Source: an uncultured Armatimonadota bacterium (lineage in GTDB: Bacteria > Armatimonadota > Fimbriimonadia > Fimbriimonadales > Fimbriimonadaceae). Taken from it: 53,496 nt of DNA. Shown one piece after another: positions 34,750-44,861 of the stretch; position 1 is the stretch's first letter, and each line of letters opens with the position of its first letter. Below the pieces are notes generated by a model. The model did no database searches and was not told the DNA's origin. It saw only the letters and a list, made by a program, of their open reading frames with translations. The translations under genes were made by a program, and so were the position numbers. Where the stretch lies: contig CAIVDU010000042.1 in NCBI GenBank assembly GCA_903904815.1, positions 1-53,496 on the forward strand. The letters run 5' to 3'.

Positions 34750-34830
34750 CGTTGAGATAAGGCTCAACGGCTCTGTGGCCGGCGGATCCTCGACATGGGC
34801 GAGGTGGACGTCGGTTTTTTTGTGCGTCCA
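34750..34830 (+). promoter_or_regulatory. purA leader with terminator and overlapping alternative hairpin
   Basis: Three stems are visible. P1: CGTTGAG (34750-34756), loop ATAAGG, CTCAACG (34763-34769). Terminator: CCGGCG (34779-34784) with CGTCGG (34809-34814), internal loop, CCTCG (34788-34792) with CGAGG (34800-34804), followed at once by seven Ts (34815-34821). Alternative: TGGACG (34805-34810) with CGTCCA (34825-34830), which shares bases 34809-34810 with the terminator stem and traps the T-run in its loop. The purA Shine-Dalgarno (AGAGGAG) and ATG follow. This arrangement fits transcription attenuation. Confidence 0.6.
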
Positions 34831-34845
34831 GCTCGAGAGGAGTAA

Positions 34846-36138
<1,293 letters not shown>

Positions 36139-36150
36139 GGATCTAGAAAT

Positions 36151-36183
36151 AAGGCCCGGCTGGACAGAGTCTAGCCGGGCCTT
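36151..36183. terminator. bidirectional terminator between purA and the PEP-CTERM gene
   Basis: AAGGCCCGGCT (36151-36161) and AGCCGGGCCTT (36173-36183) form a perfect 11-bp stem with an 11-base loop, flanked by A-rich sequence on the left and TAATTGTT on the right. It serves convergent genes. Confidence 0.92.
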
Positions 36184-36202
36184 AATTGTTCAGCTTGGTT
36201 TA

Positions 36203-36820
36203 TTAGGCGCGTCGTCGTCGAGCGAGACCTAGGAAGCCGAATCCGAGGCCAAGGGCGGCAAAGGGAGCCGGTTCTGGCACGGCCTGCATTTTGACGTTGT
36301 CGATGATTCCGCCGTAGCTAGACTCGTCGCCGACGGACTGGAAGCTGAGCTTGTTGTCTCCGGCAACTGCGGTCAGGTGGAGCGACTCAAGGCTCATCAC
36401 GCTGCTGGTTGGATTGAATGTCTGAACCGCGTTTCCGTTCCAGAGAACCTCGATCGAGTTGGTGTGCAGACTCGTGTTCGGATCTTGTCGATAACCGGCG
36501 AGGAAGCTCATGTTGAGTTCTTCGCCAGCGGAGAGGCCGCTGATGGTTTGGGAGATGCGCGATCGGCCGTAAGAATTGAGCTCGGCAATGTTGTTACCGT
36601 CGAATCCTGTGACGCCATAGACGCCGCCCTGTCCCACTTCAATCGGGTTGTATTCTGTTCCGGTGGACTCAGCCGTCCAACCCTGGATCGAATCGAATGT
36701 TCCCCACGAACCGTTGCTCAAAGCCGGCGTATTCTCGAAGCTGCCATTTACGATCAGGTCGGCTTGAGCCGAGTATGCACATGCGACAAGAATAGCTGGG
36801 ACTGCAATTTTCTTAAACAT
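36203..36820 (-). CDS. PEP-CTERM exported protein
   Basis: 205 aa from ATG 36820, with AAGGA 6-7 bases upstream. The signal peptide is MFKKIAVPAILVACAYSAQA. The body (DLIVNGSFENTPAL, then SIQGWTAES, RISQTISGLSAGEELNMSF and GGIIDNVKMQ) resembles DUF642-like carbohydrate-binding domains. The tail has the PEP motif (AVPEPAPF), a hydrophobic helix and ARRRRA, the sorting signal cleaved by exosortase. No exosortase is in the window. Upstream DNA is AT-rich. Likely a surface or matrix protein. Confidence 0.9.
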   Translation of the reverse strand: MFKKIAVPAILVACAYSAQADLIVNGSFENTPALSNGSWGTFDSIQGWTAESTGTEYNPIEVGQGGVYGVTGFDGNNIAELNSYGRSRISQTISGLSAGEELNMSFLAGYRQDPNTSLHTNSIEVLWNGNAVQTFNPTSSVMSLESLHLTAVAGDNKLSFQSVGDESSYGGIIDNVKMQAVPEPAPFAALGLGFGFLGLARRRRA

Positions 36821-37089
36821 CTTTATTTCCTTTCTCCGTTGATAAGGCCAGGGTAACTCCCTAGCGTTCAATTAACTAACGGTTCTTTGTACACGGAATC
36901 TTTCAAGAAACCGAGGAAATATTGAGTCTGAATAGCAGGAAAGGATATAAACTGGCACTAATATTTGCGCTGAAATATCCCGATCTTAAATATTTACTGG
37001 GATGGCCACTAGCAAGTTACTACACGAAACAATTGCTGTGTATTTTGAAGGGTTCTTGGCTTAACAATGAGGGGCTGGTATGAATAGCG

Positions 37090-39048
37090 TTAGTCTTTTT
37101 GATAGCGAGCAAGCGCTTGAACATAGGGCGCGGGTAGATCTCTTGTCGCCTTAGCCAATCCCATGTAGTAGTTCTCCGAAAGTAAGCCCCCGGAGTAGAG
37201 GGAAGGGTAGATGTGGACCTTGAGATCAAGTGAATACGACATACCGTACTCCAGAGGGGAACCTGCTGCGAGGACCCCGAGTGCATCGGATAAAGGGATG
37301 CGTTTGTCGTCATCGGAGGCGAGCCGTCCCGCTGGCGGTGGAGTGGACGCAAGTGGTTTGACCACGAAGACGCCACCGAGAGTTGCGTCGGGCGGAATCC
37401 CGTCGGGAAGCATGTTGGTTTGCTCCAGTGGTTGAAGCGCGAGGAAGGAGACCGAATTCCTCGTGGTCTTAGGAGTCGAAAACAATCCGCGGTCGATCAG
37501 TTCGCGGACGGACCTCTGGGCTTCCGGGCTCGCCTCGAGGACGTTCATTTCGCCGCCCGATTGGAGGACTTGCCTTTGGGCCTCGGTAAGTGCCCCAAAC
37601 ACTCTGAGCGCGACCCAGTCGATCGACGCGACTTGGTCGTGCAGACTGTGCGACCAAACGCTTAGCACGTCCATGAAGAGTTCTGTTCGAGCGATCCCCC
37701 CGGGACTATCCGCAATGGCGGCAATCGCCTCCAAGTGGGCAGGGCCATCCGGAGCGGCATTGAGGAGCGCCGCAAGCTGGCCGCGATCGAGGCGCTCCTC
37801 ATGACTTGACGCCATGCGCTCGGGCTCCAGGCGCAACCAATCGCCGTCAACGGTTCCAAAGAGATTCAAGTCTTGTAGCGCTTTCCAGACCTCTGCCTTA
37901 GTGAGCTTCTCTAGGGGAAGGGATTTGCAGAGCCCAAAAGCCTCGTCGGGGATGACGGCCACCATGTTCCTAGCCGCCGTCTGGGATGCCGCATCGATGA
38001 CTTCTGCCGGTAGGGTGGCGAGTGGATCGGCAGTTTCCGGGGAGGCCAACAGGGGCCGGAGCAGACTCTCTTTGCCGGATTGTTTGAGGTCCTTCGTGTC
38101 GTGAAGGGTCTGGGTCAGCGCACTTGTCGCGGGAAATGGAAACACGGGTGCATCGGGATCCTGGATCGTCGGAAGTGGGGCTGGCTCGTAGGTGGGTGAG
38201 AGTTCACTTTGCAGTACCGTGATGTTGAGACCGACCGAATCAACCAGGCGCATCTCGGTTTGAAGTCGAAGAGCCTCGTCTCGGTGGAAGCTGAGAAATA
38301 TCTTGGAGGGCGGGCTTCTAAAGGGTCTGGCGGACGCCAGACCGGCCCCTAGGTTGAGGTTGGCAAACGGCTCGGCTGTATCGGCCCAGACGATCTGATC
38401 CGACTTGAACGCGATGAGTGCCTGCACCGCCTCCGGAGGCATCGGGCGCTGCGCTTTATTTGGTCGGATGGTATATACGATGCGGCCCCAAGGCGGAATT
38501 TGGGCGAGGTCCTCTGGTGGAATGGACGCCATTATGCGGGTGAAGAGTCTCATCACCGGCGTCTGACTTTCCAGTTTTCGCAACGAATCCGGCGTTGCTT
38601 TGGCATCCGCTTGCGCATCGAGCATCTCTTTCGCTAGGGTCTTAGCGGCCTGCGCATCCCAGTCTCCCAGCAACAGGTCGCTTGCTTTGAGATGGGTCTG
38701 GGTTCTGACGAACGCGTCGGAATCAAACTTAAGCTGCTCGGCCTGTTCTGACTTGAGCCCGTCGGCAGATCGCGAGAGCACGAACCCTGTGCCCGAGGCG
38801 CTCCAATCCGAATGCAACGCAAGTGCCAATTGCTTCCCTAGTGTGGCCAGTGGGGTCGCTTGAGCGCGAATCAGAACGATGTCGTGTTTCAGAGTGTCGT
38901 CTGCACTCAGCGCCACTTTCGAAGCCTTAGAGATGAGCGTGAGGGCTTGGGAAACCGTCATCGCTTGCAAGTGGGTGTTGACGAGCGTGCCCGGAAGCTC
39001 GACTGACTTGGCCTGAAGGCTCAGTAGGAATGCGATGGTGGAGAGCAT
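37090..39048 (-). CDS. large secreted protein of unknown function with STN-like N-terminus
   Basis: 652 aa from ATG 39048. A short signal peptide (MLSTIAFLLSLQAKS) precedes residues 20-105 (TLVNTHLQAMTVSQALTLISKAS, then HDIVLIRAQATPLATLGKQLAL). This pattern resembles the secretin/TonB short N-terminal (STN) domain. The rest is A/L/P/D-rich without repeats or catalytic motifs I can recognise. It is transcribed alone, towards the PEP-CTERM gene. Confidence 0.65.
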   Translation of the reverse strand: MLSTIAFLLSLQAKSVELPGTLVNTHLQAMTVSQALTLISKASKVALSADDTLKHDIVLIRAQATPLATLGKQLALALHSDWSASGTGFVLSRSADGLKSEQAEQLKFDSDAFVRTQTHLKASDLLLGDWDAQAAKTLAKEMLDAQADAKATPDSLRKLESQTPVMRLFTRIMASIPPEDLAQIPPWGRIVYTIRPNKAQRPMPPEAVQALIAFKSDQIVWADTAEPFANLNLGAGLASARPFRSPPSKIFLSFHRDEALRLQTEMRLVDSVGLNITVLQSELSPTYEPAPLPTIQDPDAPVFPFPATSALTQTLHDTKDLKQSGKESLLRPLLASPETADPLATLPAEVIDAASQTAARNMVAVIPDEAFGLCKSLPLEKLTKAEVWKALQDLNLFGTVDGDWLRLEPERMASSHEERLDRGQLAALLNAAPDGPAHLEAIAAIADSPGGIARTELFMDVLSVWSHSLHDQVASIDWVALRVFGALTEAQRQVLQSGGEMNVLEASPEAQRSVRELIDRGLFSTPKTTRNSVSFLALQPLEQTNMLPDGIPPDATLGGVFVVKPLASTPPPAGRLASDDDKRIPLSDALGVLAAGSPLEYGMSYSLDLKVHIYPSLYSGGLLSENYYMGLAKATRDLPAPYVQALARYQKD

Positions 39049-39223
39049 AAGTGCCAATTGGGTGCGGATCCGGGTCGAGGGCGCGTGTCACGGGGTCCAA
39101 GCGGTTGTAACGTCGTCAGAGCGCAGAGGTTCAGAACGCTTACAGACACCTGAGTATTTAGAATACGCCGCTGGACGTGTCGTTTGACCCGTCGCCGCGT
39201 CAGGCAGTCGGTAGACTGAGTGA

Positions 39224-40087
39224 ATGCCGTTTCGCGTGGGTTGCGGGCAGTTTGCGCCGTTCAAGGCAGATGTTGATCGAAATCTGGACCGGATTGCCGA
39301 GATTATCCTTCAGGCTCAGGAGGAACAGGTTGACCTCCTCGCTTTTCCCGAGACGTGCACCAGTGGTTACTTCCTCGAAGGGGGAGTGCTGGAAGCATCC
39401 CTGACCATCGACGCACTGATCGATCGGCTGGAGCAGAGACTCGATGGGAAGATTACGCGGACAATGGACATTGTCCTCGGCTTCTACCAAAACATGGGAG
39501 GCAACCTGTACAACAGTGCCGCCTACTTGGAGATCCATTCCGAGGGCATCTTGGCTCAAGGCGTGTATCAGAAGTTCTTCCTTCCGACTTACGGAGTCTT
39601 CGACGAGGATCGGTTCGTTTCAAGAGGTCGGGACCTTCAGATATTTCCGTCGCGGCTTGGGCGAGTGGCGCTCTTGGTTTGCGAAGACGTGTGGCACGGA
39701 ATTATGCCGACCTTGTGCGCCGTGAACGGGGCGAAGGTCCTGATCGTTCCCGCCGCTTCTCCTGCCCGAGGTTTTGGGGGAGATGACATCGACAATCACG
39801 ATCGCTACAAGCGGCTGTTCCGAGCCATCAGCGAGGAACACGGAATCTTCTGTGTGAACTGTCAGTTGACGGGCTTCGAGGGTGGTAAAGGGTTCATCGG
39901 TGGTTCGATGGTCATCGATCCAATGGGCCGCGTCATCGGTGAGGCCCCGGTGGGAGAGGAGCATCTCCTGATTACTGAAATTGATCTTGATCTTATCTCA
40001 GTAGCTCGATCTCAGAACCCGCTGATTGCGGACCTTCAGAGTGCTTGGGAAGAGGTCCGACGCCTTGTTTCGATGAGCAATTTTTGA
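39224..40087 (+). CDS. carbon-nitrogen hydrolase (nitrilase superfamily)
   Basis: 287 aa. The catalytic triad is E in LLAFPETCTSGY, K in YQKFFLPTYG, and C in LLVCEDVWHG. The order and spacing match the nitrilase superfamily, and the CEDVWH form is close to the glutaminase domain of glutamine-dependent NAD synthetases, though no synthetase domain follows. Probably an amidase or ammonia-supplying subunit. The gene after it is convergent. Confidence 0.9.
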   Translation: MPFRVGCGQFAPFKADVDRNLDRIAEIILQAQEEQVDLLAFPETCTSGYFLEGGVLEASLTIDALIDRLEQRLDGKITRTMDIVLGFYQNMGGNLYNSAAYLEIHSEGILAQGVYQKFFLPTYGVFDEDRFVSRGRDLQIFPSRLGRVALLVCEDVWHGIMPTLCAVNGAKVLIVPAASPARGFGGDDIDNHDRYKRLFRAISEEHGIFCVNCQLTGFEGGKGFIGGSMVIDPMGRVIGEAPVGEEHLLITEIDLDLISVARSQNPLIADLQSAWEEVRRLVSMSNF

Positions 40088-40336
40088 GGGAGTTGGCAGT
40101 TTGCGATGAGCAGTTTGCAGTTCGGAAGCAGGGCAGTTTGTCCTGGTTGAGCGTGTGACTCCTCGCCCTCATACTCAAGAACTAGGACTCGCCCGTCCCA
40201 GATCCCTTGGACGCAGGCATCGGCTTGAACAAGAAGGTCGGTAAGGCTGAAACCTCCGGACTGCAAACTGCTCTCTGCAAACTGCCCACATCCTTAGGCG
40301 AGGGATTGACCGCTGTAGGCAGAGAATCCATTGCTC
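40088..40336. other. intergenic region with an inverted-repeat element
   Basis: Between convergent genes. It contains the 192-base element bounded by inverted arms at 40095-40126 and 40255-40286 and no supported gene. A 76-codon frame across it is explained by the heptamer repeats. Confidence 0.7.
40095..40286. repeat. CAGTTTG heptamer element, copy B, with inverted arms
   Basis: The left arm 40095-40126 (GGCAGTTTGC...GCAGTTTGCAGTTCGGA) matches the reverse complement of 40255-40286 at 28 of 32 positions. The 128-base spacer holds a further GGGCAGTTTG (40131-40140). The arms contain two GCAGTTTGC units separated by a few bases and end in CGGA. Confidence 0.8.
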
Positions 40337-41122
40337 TCAGCGCTTGCTGTCGTCGTCTAGGCTGCTTTCGAACAGTTTACGGAGCCGCTCTCGCTCTTCT
40401 CGTTCTTGCTTGCGCTTGTCCACTTCAGCGAAGTAGTTCGCCTCTTTTTGTTTCTGAGCCTTCGAGGGGCGATAGTTTTGGTAACCCCGGACCTGATAGG
40501 GCAGGAATGGGATCATGTTCTCGGCGTACAGGTGGGCGGGGATGAGATACAGCGCAGCGAACAGCCCGAGCATGGGCGCTCCGAGTCCGTAACCAAAGAT
40601 CACGCCCCCAATGATCAGCCAGGAGAGCCAAAGGCCGGTCAGCGGAACGAACCAGATGGTCATCACGAACGTCTTGTTGTTTCGTGCCCAGATGTAGCTG
40701 ATGCCGGCAATGGGGAAGAACGGGCCGAAAAGGGGAACTCGTTGGCCGACGATCATTTCTCCCATCCAGAAGAGCAGGGCGGGGAGGATGGTGAGGACGG
40801 CCCAGAGAGCGATGTACTTGGGCGTCCCGATGGTACGTTCTACACTCGCGCAGGTCATGTGCATCCAGTAGAGCACCATGATCGAAGAGAAGATTCTCCC
40901 AATGTCGCCGAGTCCCATATAGGCGAACGGGTAGGTCAGGATTGACCATGGCTTGGATAACCAATTGGTGTCGAACCCGAGGTCGTCCATGTACTTGCCC
41001 CTGGTGAACCAAAACAGGACGGATAGGAGGATAAACGCCCCCATCAGCCCGATCGTCACCGGCGTGAGCTGCTTCCTCGCCCAACTTCTTGCATTGTCGA
41101 TCATCGCCATTACCAGGTCCAT
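40337..41122 (-). CDS. rhomboid-like multi-pass membrane protein
   Basis: 261 aa with six hydrophobic helices. WSILTYPFAYMGLGDI after helix 1 and ASVERTIGTPKYI after helix 3 follow the rhomboid plan. The expected GxSG active-site motif is reduced to AGISYIWA; a later helix carries PAHLYAEN, a possible partner histidine. The C-terminus is a 50-residue highly charged cytosolic tail. It may be an active intramembrane protease with a divergent serine motif or an inactive rhomboid-like (derlin-type) protein. Confidence 0.65.
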   Translation of the reverse strand: MDLVMAMIDNARSWARKQLTPVTIGLMGAFILLSVLFWFTRGKYMDDLGFDTNWLSKPWSILTYPFAYMGLGDIGRIFSSIMVLYWMHMTCASVERTIGTPKYIALWAVLTILPALLFWMGEMIVGQRVPLFGPFFPIAGISYIWARNNKTFVMTIWFVPLTGLWLSWLIIGGVIFGYGLGAPMLGLFAALYLIPAHLYAENMIPFLPYQVRGYQNYRPSKAQKQKEANYFAEVDKRKQEREERERLRKLFESSLDDDSKR

Positions 41123-41250
41123 TATGGGGACGTTGAGCCTCCCACCATAGATCCAACGCCAAAATCGAAGGCGATGAGCCCAGTACGGGGCTTTCTGCCT
41201 CGTTTGATGGTTTTAGGTTTGGAACTCGGCTAGGGAATCATAATTGAGGC

Positions 41251-42690
41251 ATGACCGTTGAGACCCTCCTAAATCGCCTCCGACAGTGCCCCTTGATCGC
41301 GTCGGTGCAGGCGAGTGAAAAGTCTCCGGTCGATAGTCCGGAGACCCTCGCCCGAATGGCCCGAGCAAGCGTGAAAGAAGGAGTTCGCCTGCTTCGCTTG
41401 GAGGGGATCAAGAACGTAAGGGTCATTAAGCCAGAGGCCAAGATTCCCGTCATTGGGCTCTTGAAGCGAAAGTATCCGGGTAGCGACGTTTACATCACTC
41501 CGACGATTCAGGACGCCGAATCGATGATCGACCTGGGCTGCGAAATCATCGCCTTCGACGCGACTCTTCGGGCAAGACCGCACAACCAGACGCTGGCATC
41601 GATTATTGACCGCGTCAAGTCGCGAAAGGTGCTTACGATGGCGGATTGCGACTCGCTAGAGTCGGCCATCGAGGCAGAAAAACTGGGCGTCGATATCATC
41701 GGCACAACCCTCGCCGGATACACCGAGGCTCGTGCGCTCACAAGCGGGCCTGACCTCGATCTCTTGAGGGAGATCGTGGCAGCCGTGAAGATTCCCGTCC
41801 TGGCAGAGGGCAGGTTCAGCCAGCGGTGGGAGGTTGAGGCAGCTCTCCGTATTGGGGCCAAGGGCGTCGTGGTGGGCGGGGCCATCAACGATCCAGTGAA
41901 GCAGACGAAAGCGATGCTTCCGACCACAAGACCAGGTGGAAAGGTCGGCGCGGTCGACCTGGGGGGCACCTGGATGCGGTTTGCGGTTTTCAACGAGGAT
42001 TGGACCCTAGAATTAGTCGAGCGGGAACCGCTCGCGCCTACGGGAGCGGAGAGAGTGGCTTGGGTGAAGGATCGCATCGCCCATCACCAGATCGCCCGGG
42101 TTGGCGTCAGCACGGCGGGGATCGTCGATCCGGCCACTGGCGAAGTCTGGACGGCAAAGGAGTATCTGATGCCGGACCACGTGGGAACGATCTGGAACAG
42201 CGTGACCCTGGGCGTGCCAACCGTGGTTCACGGAGATGGCCACGCCACCGCTTGGGGTCACGCATGCCTCGCCGAGTTTGCCGGCAAGAGGATTGCGACG
42301 CTCGCGTTGGGGACTGGGGTGGGGTGCGGCTTCGTGGAGAGTGGCAGGATCTGGGCGGGGCACAGAGGCGAGTATCCTCGCATCAACGATCTTCCGACCG
42401 CCAATGGCGGCACGTATGAAGAGCTGCTCGGCGGAGTCTCGATCACTTCCTCGCCGACGCTCGAGCAGCAGGCAGAGGGAGTCAAGGCGCTTGAAGGGGC
42501 GATCAAGGCGATACGCGAGTTGTATTTCCCGGACGTTGTCGTGATCGCCGGAGGCGTAGGCACGAGTCCGTGGCTTGCCCCTCACGTGGAAAGGGTCGGG
42601 GCGGAATTGACTCCGTTTGGACATGACGCGGGCCTCCATGGGGCGGCGGCGTTAGCGTTGTACATTCCAAGCGGACAGTCGATCCTATAA
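41251..42690 (+). CDS. NanE-ROK fusion: ManNAc-6-P epimerase plus ROK-family kinase domain
   Basis: 479 aa. Residues 1-230 are NanE: LIASVQASEKSPVDSP, VIGLLKRKYPGSDVYITPT with the catalytic Lys, and LAEGRF with the Glu. Residues 232-479 are a ROK domain: GAVDLGGTWMRFAV (ATP loop), VGVSTAGIVD, HGDGHATAWG (catalytic Asp), and LGTGVGCGFV. The ROK zinc motif CxCGxxGCxE is absent: after GHRGEYPRIN comes DLPTANGGTYEEL. The fusion implies ManNAc phosphorylation followed by epimerisation to GlcNAc-6-P, but no other sialic acid gene is near, so another N-acyl sugar is possible. ATTGAGG lies just upstream. Confidence 0.88.
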   Translation: MTVETLLNRLRQCPLIASVQASEKSPVDSPETLARMARASVKEGVRLLRLEGIKNVRVIKPEAKIPVIGLLKRKYPGSDVYITPTIQDAESMIDLGCEIIAFDATLRARPHNQTLASIIDRVKSRKVLTMADCDSLESAIEAEKLGVDIIGTTLAGYTEARALTSGPDLDLLREIVAAVKIPVLAEGRFSQRWEVEAALRIGAKGVVVGGAINDPVKQTKAMLPTTRPGGKVGAVDLGGTWMRFAVFNEDWTLELVEREPLAPTGAERVAWVKDRIAHHQIARVGVSTAGIVDPATGEVWTAKEYLMPDHVGTIWNSVTLGVPTVVHGDGHATAWGHACLAEFAGKRIATLALGTGVGCGFVESGRIWAGHRGEYPRINDLPTANGGTYEELLGGVSITSSPTLEQQAEGVKALEGAIKAIRELYFPDVVVIAGGVGTSPWLAPHVERVGAELTPFGHDAGLHGAAALALYIPSGQSIL

Positions 42691-42727
42691 CCCGTCGACG
42701 GAGCCAGGACGGTATCCTGAAAGGCTC

Positions 42728-44821
42728 ATGGCGGAGTTACTGCTCGAACTGGGTTGCGAAGAGTTGCCGGCGTCTTTTGTACGCAAGGCCTATTCGGATC
42801 TGCGCGACAAGGTCGCCCAGATCCTTATCGATTCGAAACTCGGTGATGGCTCGAATGTCGACGCGATCGGAACTCCTCGTCGGCTGATCATCAGCGCTTC
42901 GGGACTTCAGGTTCGGCAAGCCGATGAAGTCAAAGAAGTACGGGGTCCGGCCCTCAAGGCGGCCTTTGATGCGGAGGGCAATCCTTCGAATGCACTCTTA
43001 GGTTTTTGCCGGTCCAATGGGGTGGATCCCGCTTCATTGCGAAAGGATGACCAGTATGTCTGGGCGGCGAAGACGATTGCGGGTCGAACGGCCGCCGAGG
43101 TGCTGTCCGAAGCACTCCCGCTGGCGATTCGATCGCTCACATTCGACAAGACCATGCGATGGGGTAGCAGCCGAATGCGGTTCGCACGCCCGATCCGTTG
43201 GATTCTCGCGACGCTCGACGGAGCGGTGGTTCCGTTTGAAATTGAGGGCGTCATAAGTGGCGCCGAGAGTCGGGGACACCGCTTCTATTCACCAGAACCG
43301 TTCGCCGCGACCACGAAGTCGGAGCTGTTGGCCGGATTGCGATCTCGCCACGTGGAGCCAGATCCGGATGTTCGCCGTGAGAAGATCCTTTCGGAGGCAA
43401 AGGCAGTGGCGGTGGGATTGCCAGATCTGTCCGAGGCCCTGATCGAGGAGAACGTATTCCTTACCGAGTGGCCGACGTCTATTCGGGGCGAGTTTAAGGA
43501 AGAGTTCATGGTTCTTCCGGAGCCGGTGCTCGTCACCGCCATGGCCAAGCACGAGAAGATGTTCCCGGTTCGCGATTCCAGCGGAAAGATCACGAATTCG
43601 TTCGTGTTCGTCCGAAATTCGGGTGAGGACGTCACCGTGCGGAAGGGATCCGAATGGGTCTTAAATGCGCGCTTCAACGATGCGAAGTTTTTCTTTGACG
43701 AGGATCAGAAGTCTTCGATGAAGGACTTCCTGGAGAAGACGTCCGGGATCCTTTTTCAAGAGAAATTGGGCACGGTCCGAGCGCGTTCGGAGCGACTGGC
43801 TCGACTTGCCGAAGCGATTGCCACCCAGACTGGCGCTAAGGAAGATGAGCAAGCCTACGCCCAGATGGCGGGAATGTACGCCAAGGCCGATCTAAGCTCG
43901 GGGTTGGTAAGTGAACTTTCGAGCCTCCAGGGTGTCATCGGAGGCGAGTATGCGCGCCGAGAAGGGTTTGCGGGGGCGGTCGCGTGGGCGATTGAGACGC
44001 AGTACGATCCTTCGAAGAATACGGACCCCGGCACGTGCAGTGGCGAGCGCACTGCGCTGCGGCTGGTGATGGCGGACGCCCTCGATAAGCTTGCCGGATA
44101 CTTGGGACTGGGCCTGGAACCAACTGGCTCGAGCGATCCCTACGGACTCCGTCGCGCCGTCACGTCTTTGATCGAGGCAGCGTGGGCCTGGCCGGGCGCC
44201 CTTCCTTCCTTCGACGATCTCCTCGATATCGCGTTAGACGGCTACCGTATTCAAGACATTGAATTGAACGGGGAGTCTGCCCACCGATCCTTGCAATCGA
44301 TCTTCCGGTCTCGGTATTCGGCGCTTCTGCCTGACGTGCGATACGACATCCTCGACGCAGCGATCCTGCCTTCCATTCCGGTGGAGGCGACCTCGCCACG
44401 AAGGGTCAAACTTCGAGTGGCCGTGATGCAGTCGCTGGCTTCCGATGTGGGGTTCGTTCAAACCGCGACGAGACCAATCAAGATCGTGGAAAGCGCGCGC
44501 AAAAACAAGATCGAGTTTGGGATTGAATCTCCCCTCGACGCGGTTAATAACGGTGACCTAGATTCGGCCGATGGGTTGGCGCTGTTGCAGATCCTTTCGG
44601 AGCAGGCCACGCCGTTGAAGCGTGCGATTGAGGATGAGAATGGAACGGAAGTGACACGCCTCATTCAAAACCTCTCGGGGCCGATCAATCGCTTCTTTGA
44701 AGAGACGATGGTGATGGCGGAACAGCCAGAAGTGCGGTTCGCCCGACTCACGTTGATGAGTGCGGTTATCGAACAGTTGTTCTCGGCGGGCGACTTCACG
44801 CGAATCGTGATTGAAGGTTAA
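42728..44821 (+). CDS. glyS: glycyl-tRNA synthetase beta subunit
   Basis: 697 aa, usual length. Begins ELLLELGCEELPASFV and includes GTPRRLII, VRGPALKAAFD, MRWGSSRMRFARPIRWI, HRFYSP, VLVTAMAKHEKMFPV, GVIGGEYARREG and PYGLRRAV, all typical of the beta subunit. It aminoacylates tRNA-Gly with the alpha subunit (glyQ), which is not in the window. AAAGG lies about 4 bases before ATG. Confidence 0.96.
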   Translation: MAELLLELGCEELPASFVRKAYSDLRDKVAQILIDSKLGDGSNVDAIGTPRRLIISASGLQVRQADEVKEVRGPALKAAFDAEGNPSNALLGFCRSNGVDPASLRKDDQYVWAAKTIAGRTAAEVLSEALPLAIRSLTFDKTMRWGSSRMRFARPIRWILATLDGAVVPFEIEGVISGAESRGHRFYSPEPFAATTKSELLAGLRSRHVEPDPDVRREKILSEAKAVAVGLPDLSEALIEENVFLTEWPTSIRGEFKEEFMVLPEPVLVTAMAKHEKMFPVRDSSGKITNSFVFVRNSGEDVTVRKGSEWVLNARFNDAKFFFDEDQKSSMKDFLEKTSGILFQEKLGTVRARSERLARLAEAIATQTGAKEDEQAYAQMAGMYAKADLSSGLVSELSSLQGVIGGEYARREGFAGAVAWAIETQYDPSKNTDPGTCSGERTALRLVMADALDKLAGYLGLGLEPTGSSDPYGLRRAVTSLIEAAWAWPGALPSFDDLLDIALDGYRIQDIELNGESAHRSLQSIFRSRYSALLPDVRYDILDAAILPSIPVEATSPRRVKLRVAVMQSLASDVGFVQTATRPIKIVESARKNKIEFGIESPLDAVNNGDLDSADGLALLQILSEQATPLKRAIEDENGTEVTRLIQNLSGPINRFFEETMVMAEQPEVRFARLTLMSAVIEQLFSAGDFTRIVIEG

Positions 44822-44861
44822 GTCCGCGTTTCCTCGGCCGGATGGCACGTAGAATACGAAG

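Noticed and set aside
36953-36968. TGGCAC...TTGC resembling a sigma-54 promoter near the PEP-CTERM gene
   Set aside because: The GG-GC spacing is 11 rather than 10 bases and it points away from the PEP-CTERM gene, towards no plus-strand gene.
40036-40266. 76-codon minus-strand frame in the 40.1-kb intergenic region
   Set aside because: Much of it (NCKLLIANCQLP) is translation of the heptamer repeats; it overlaps the end of the nitrilase gene.
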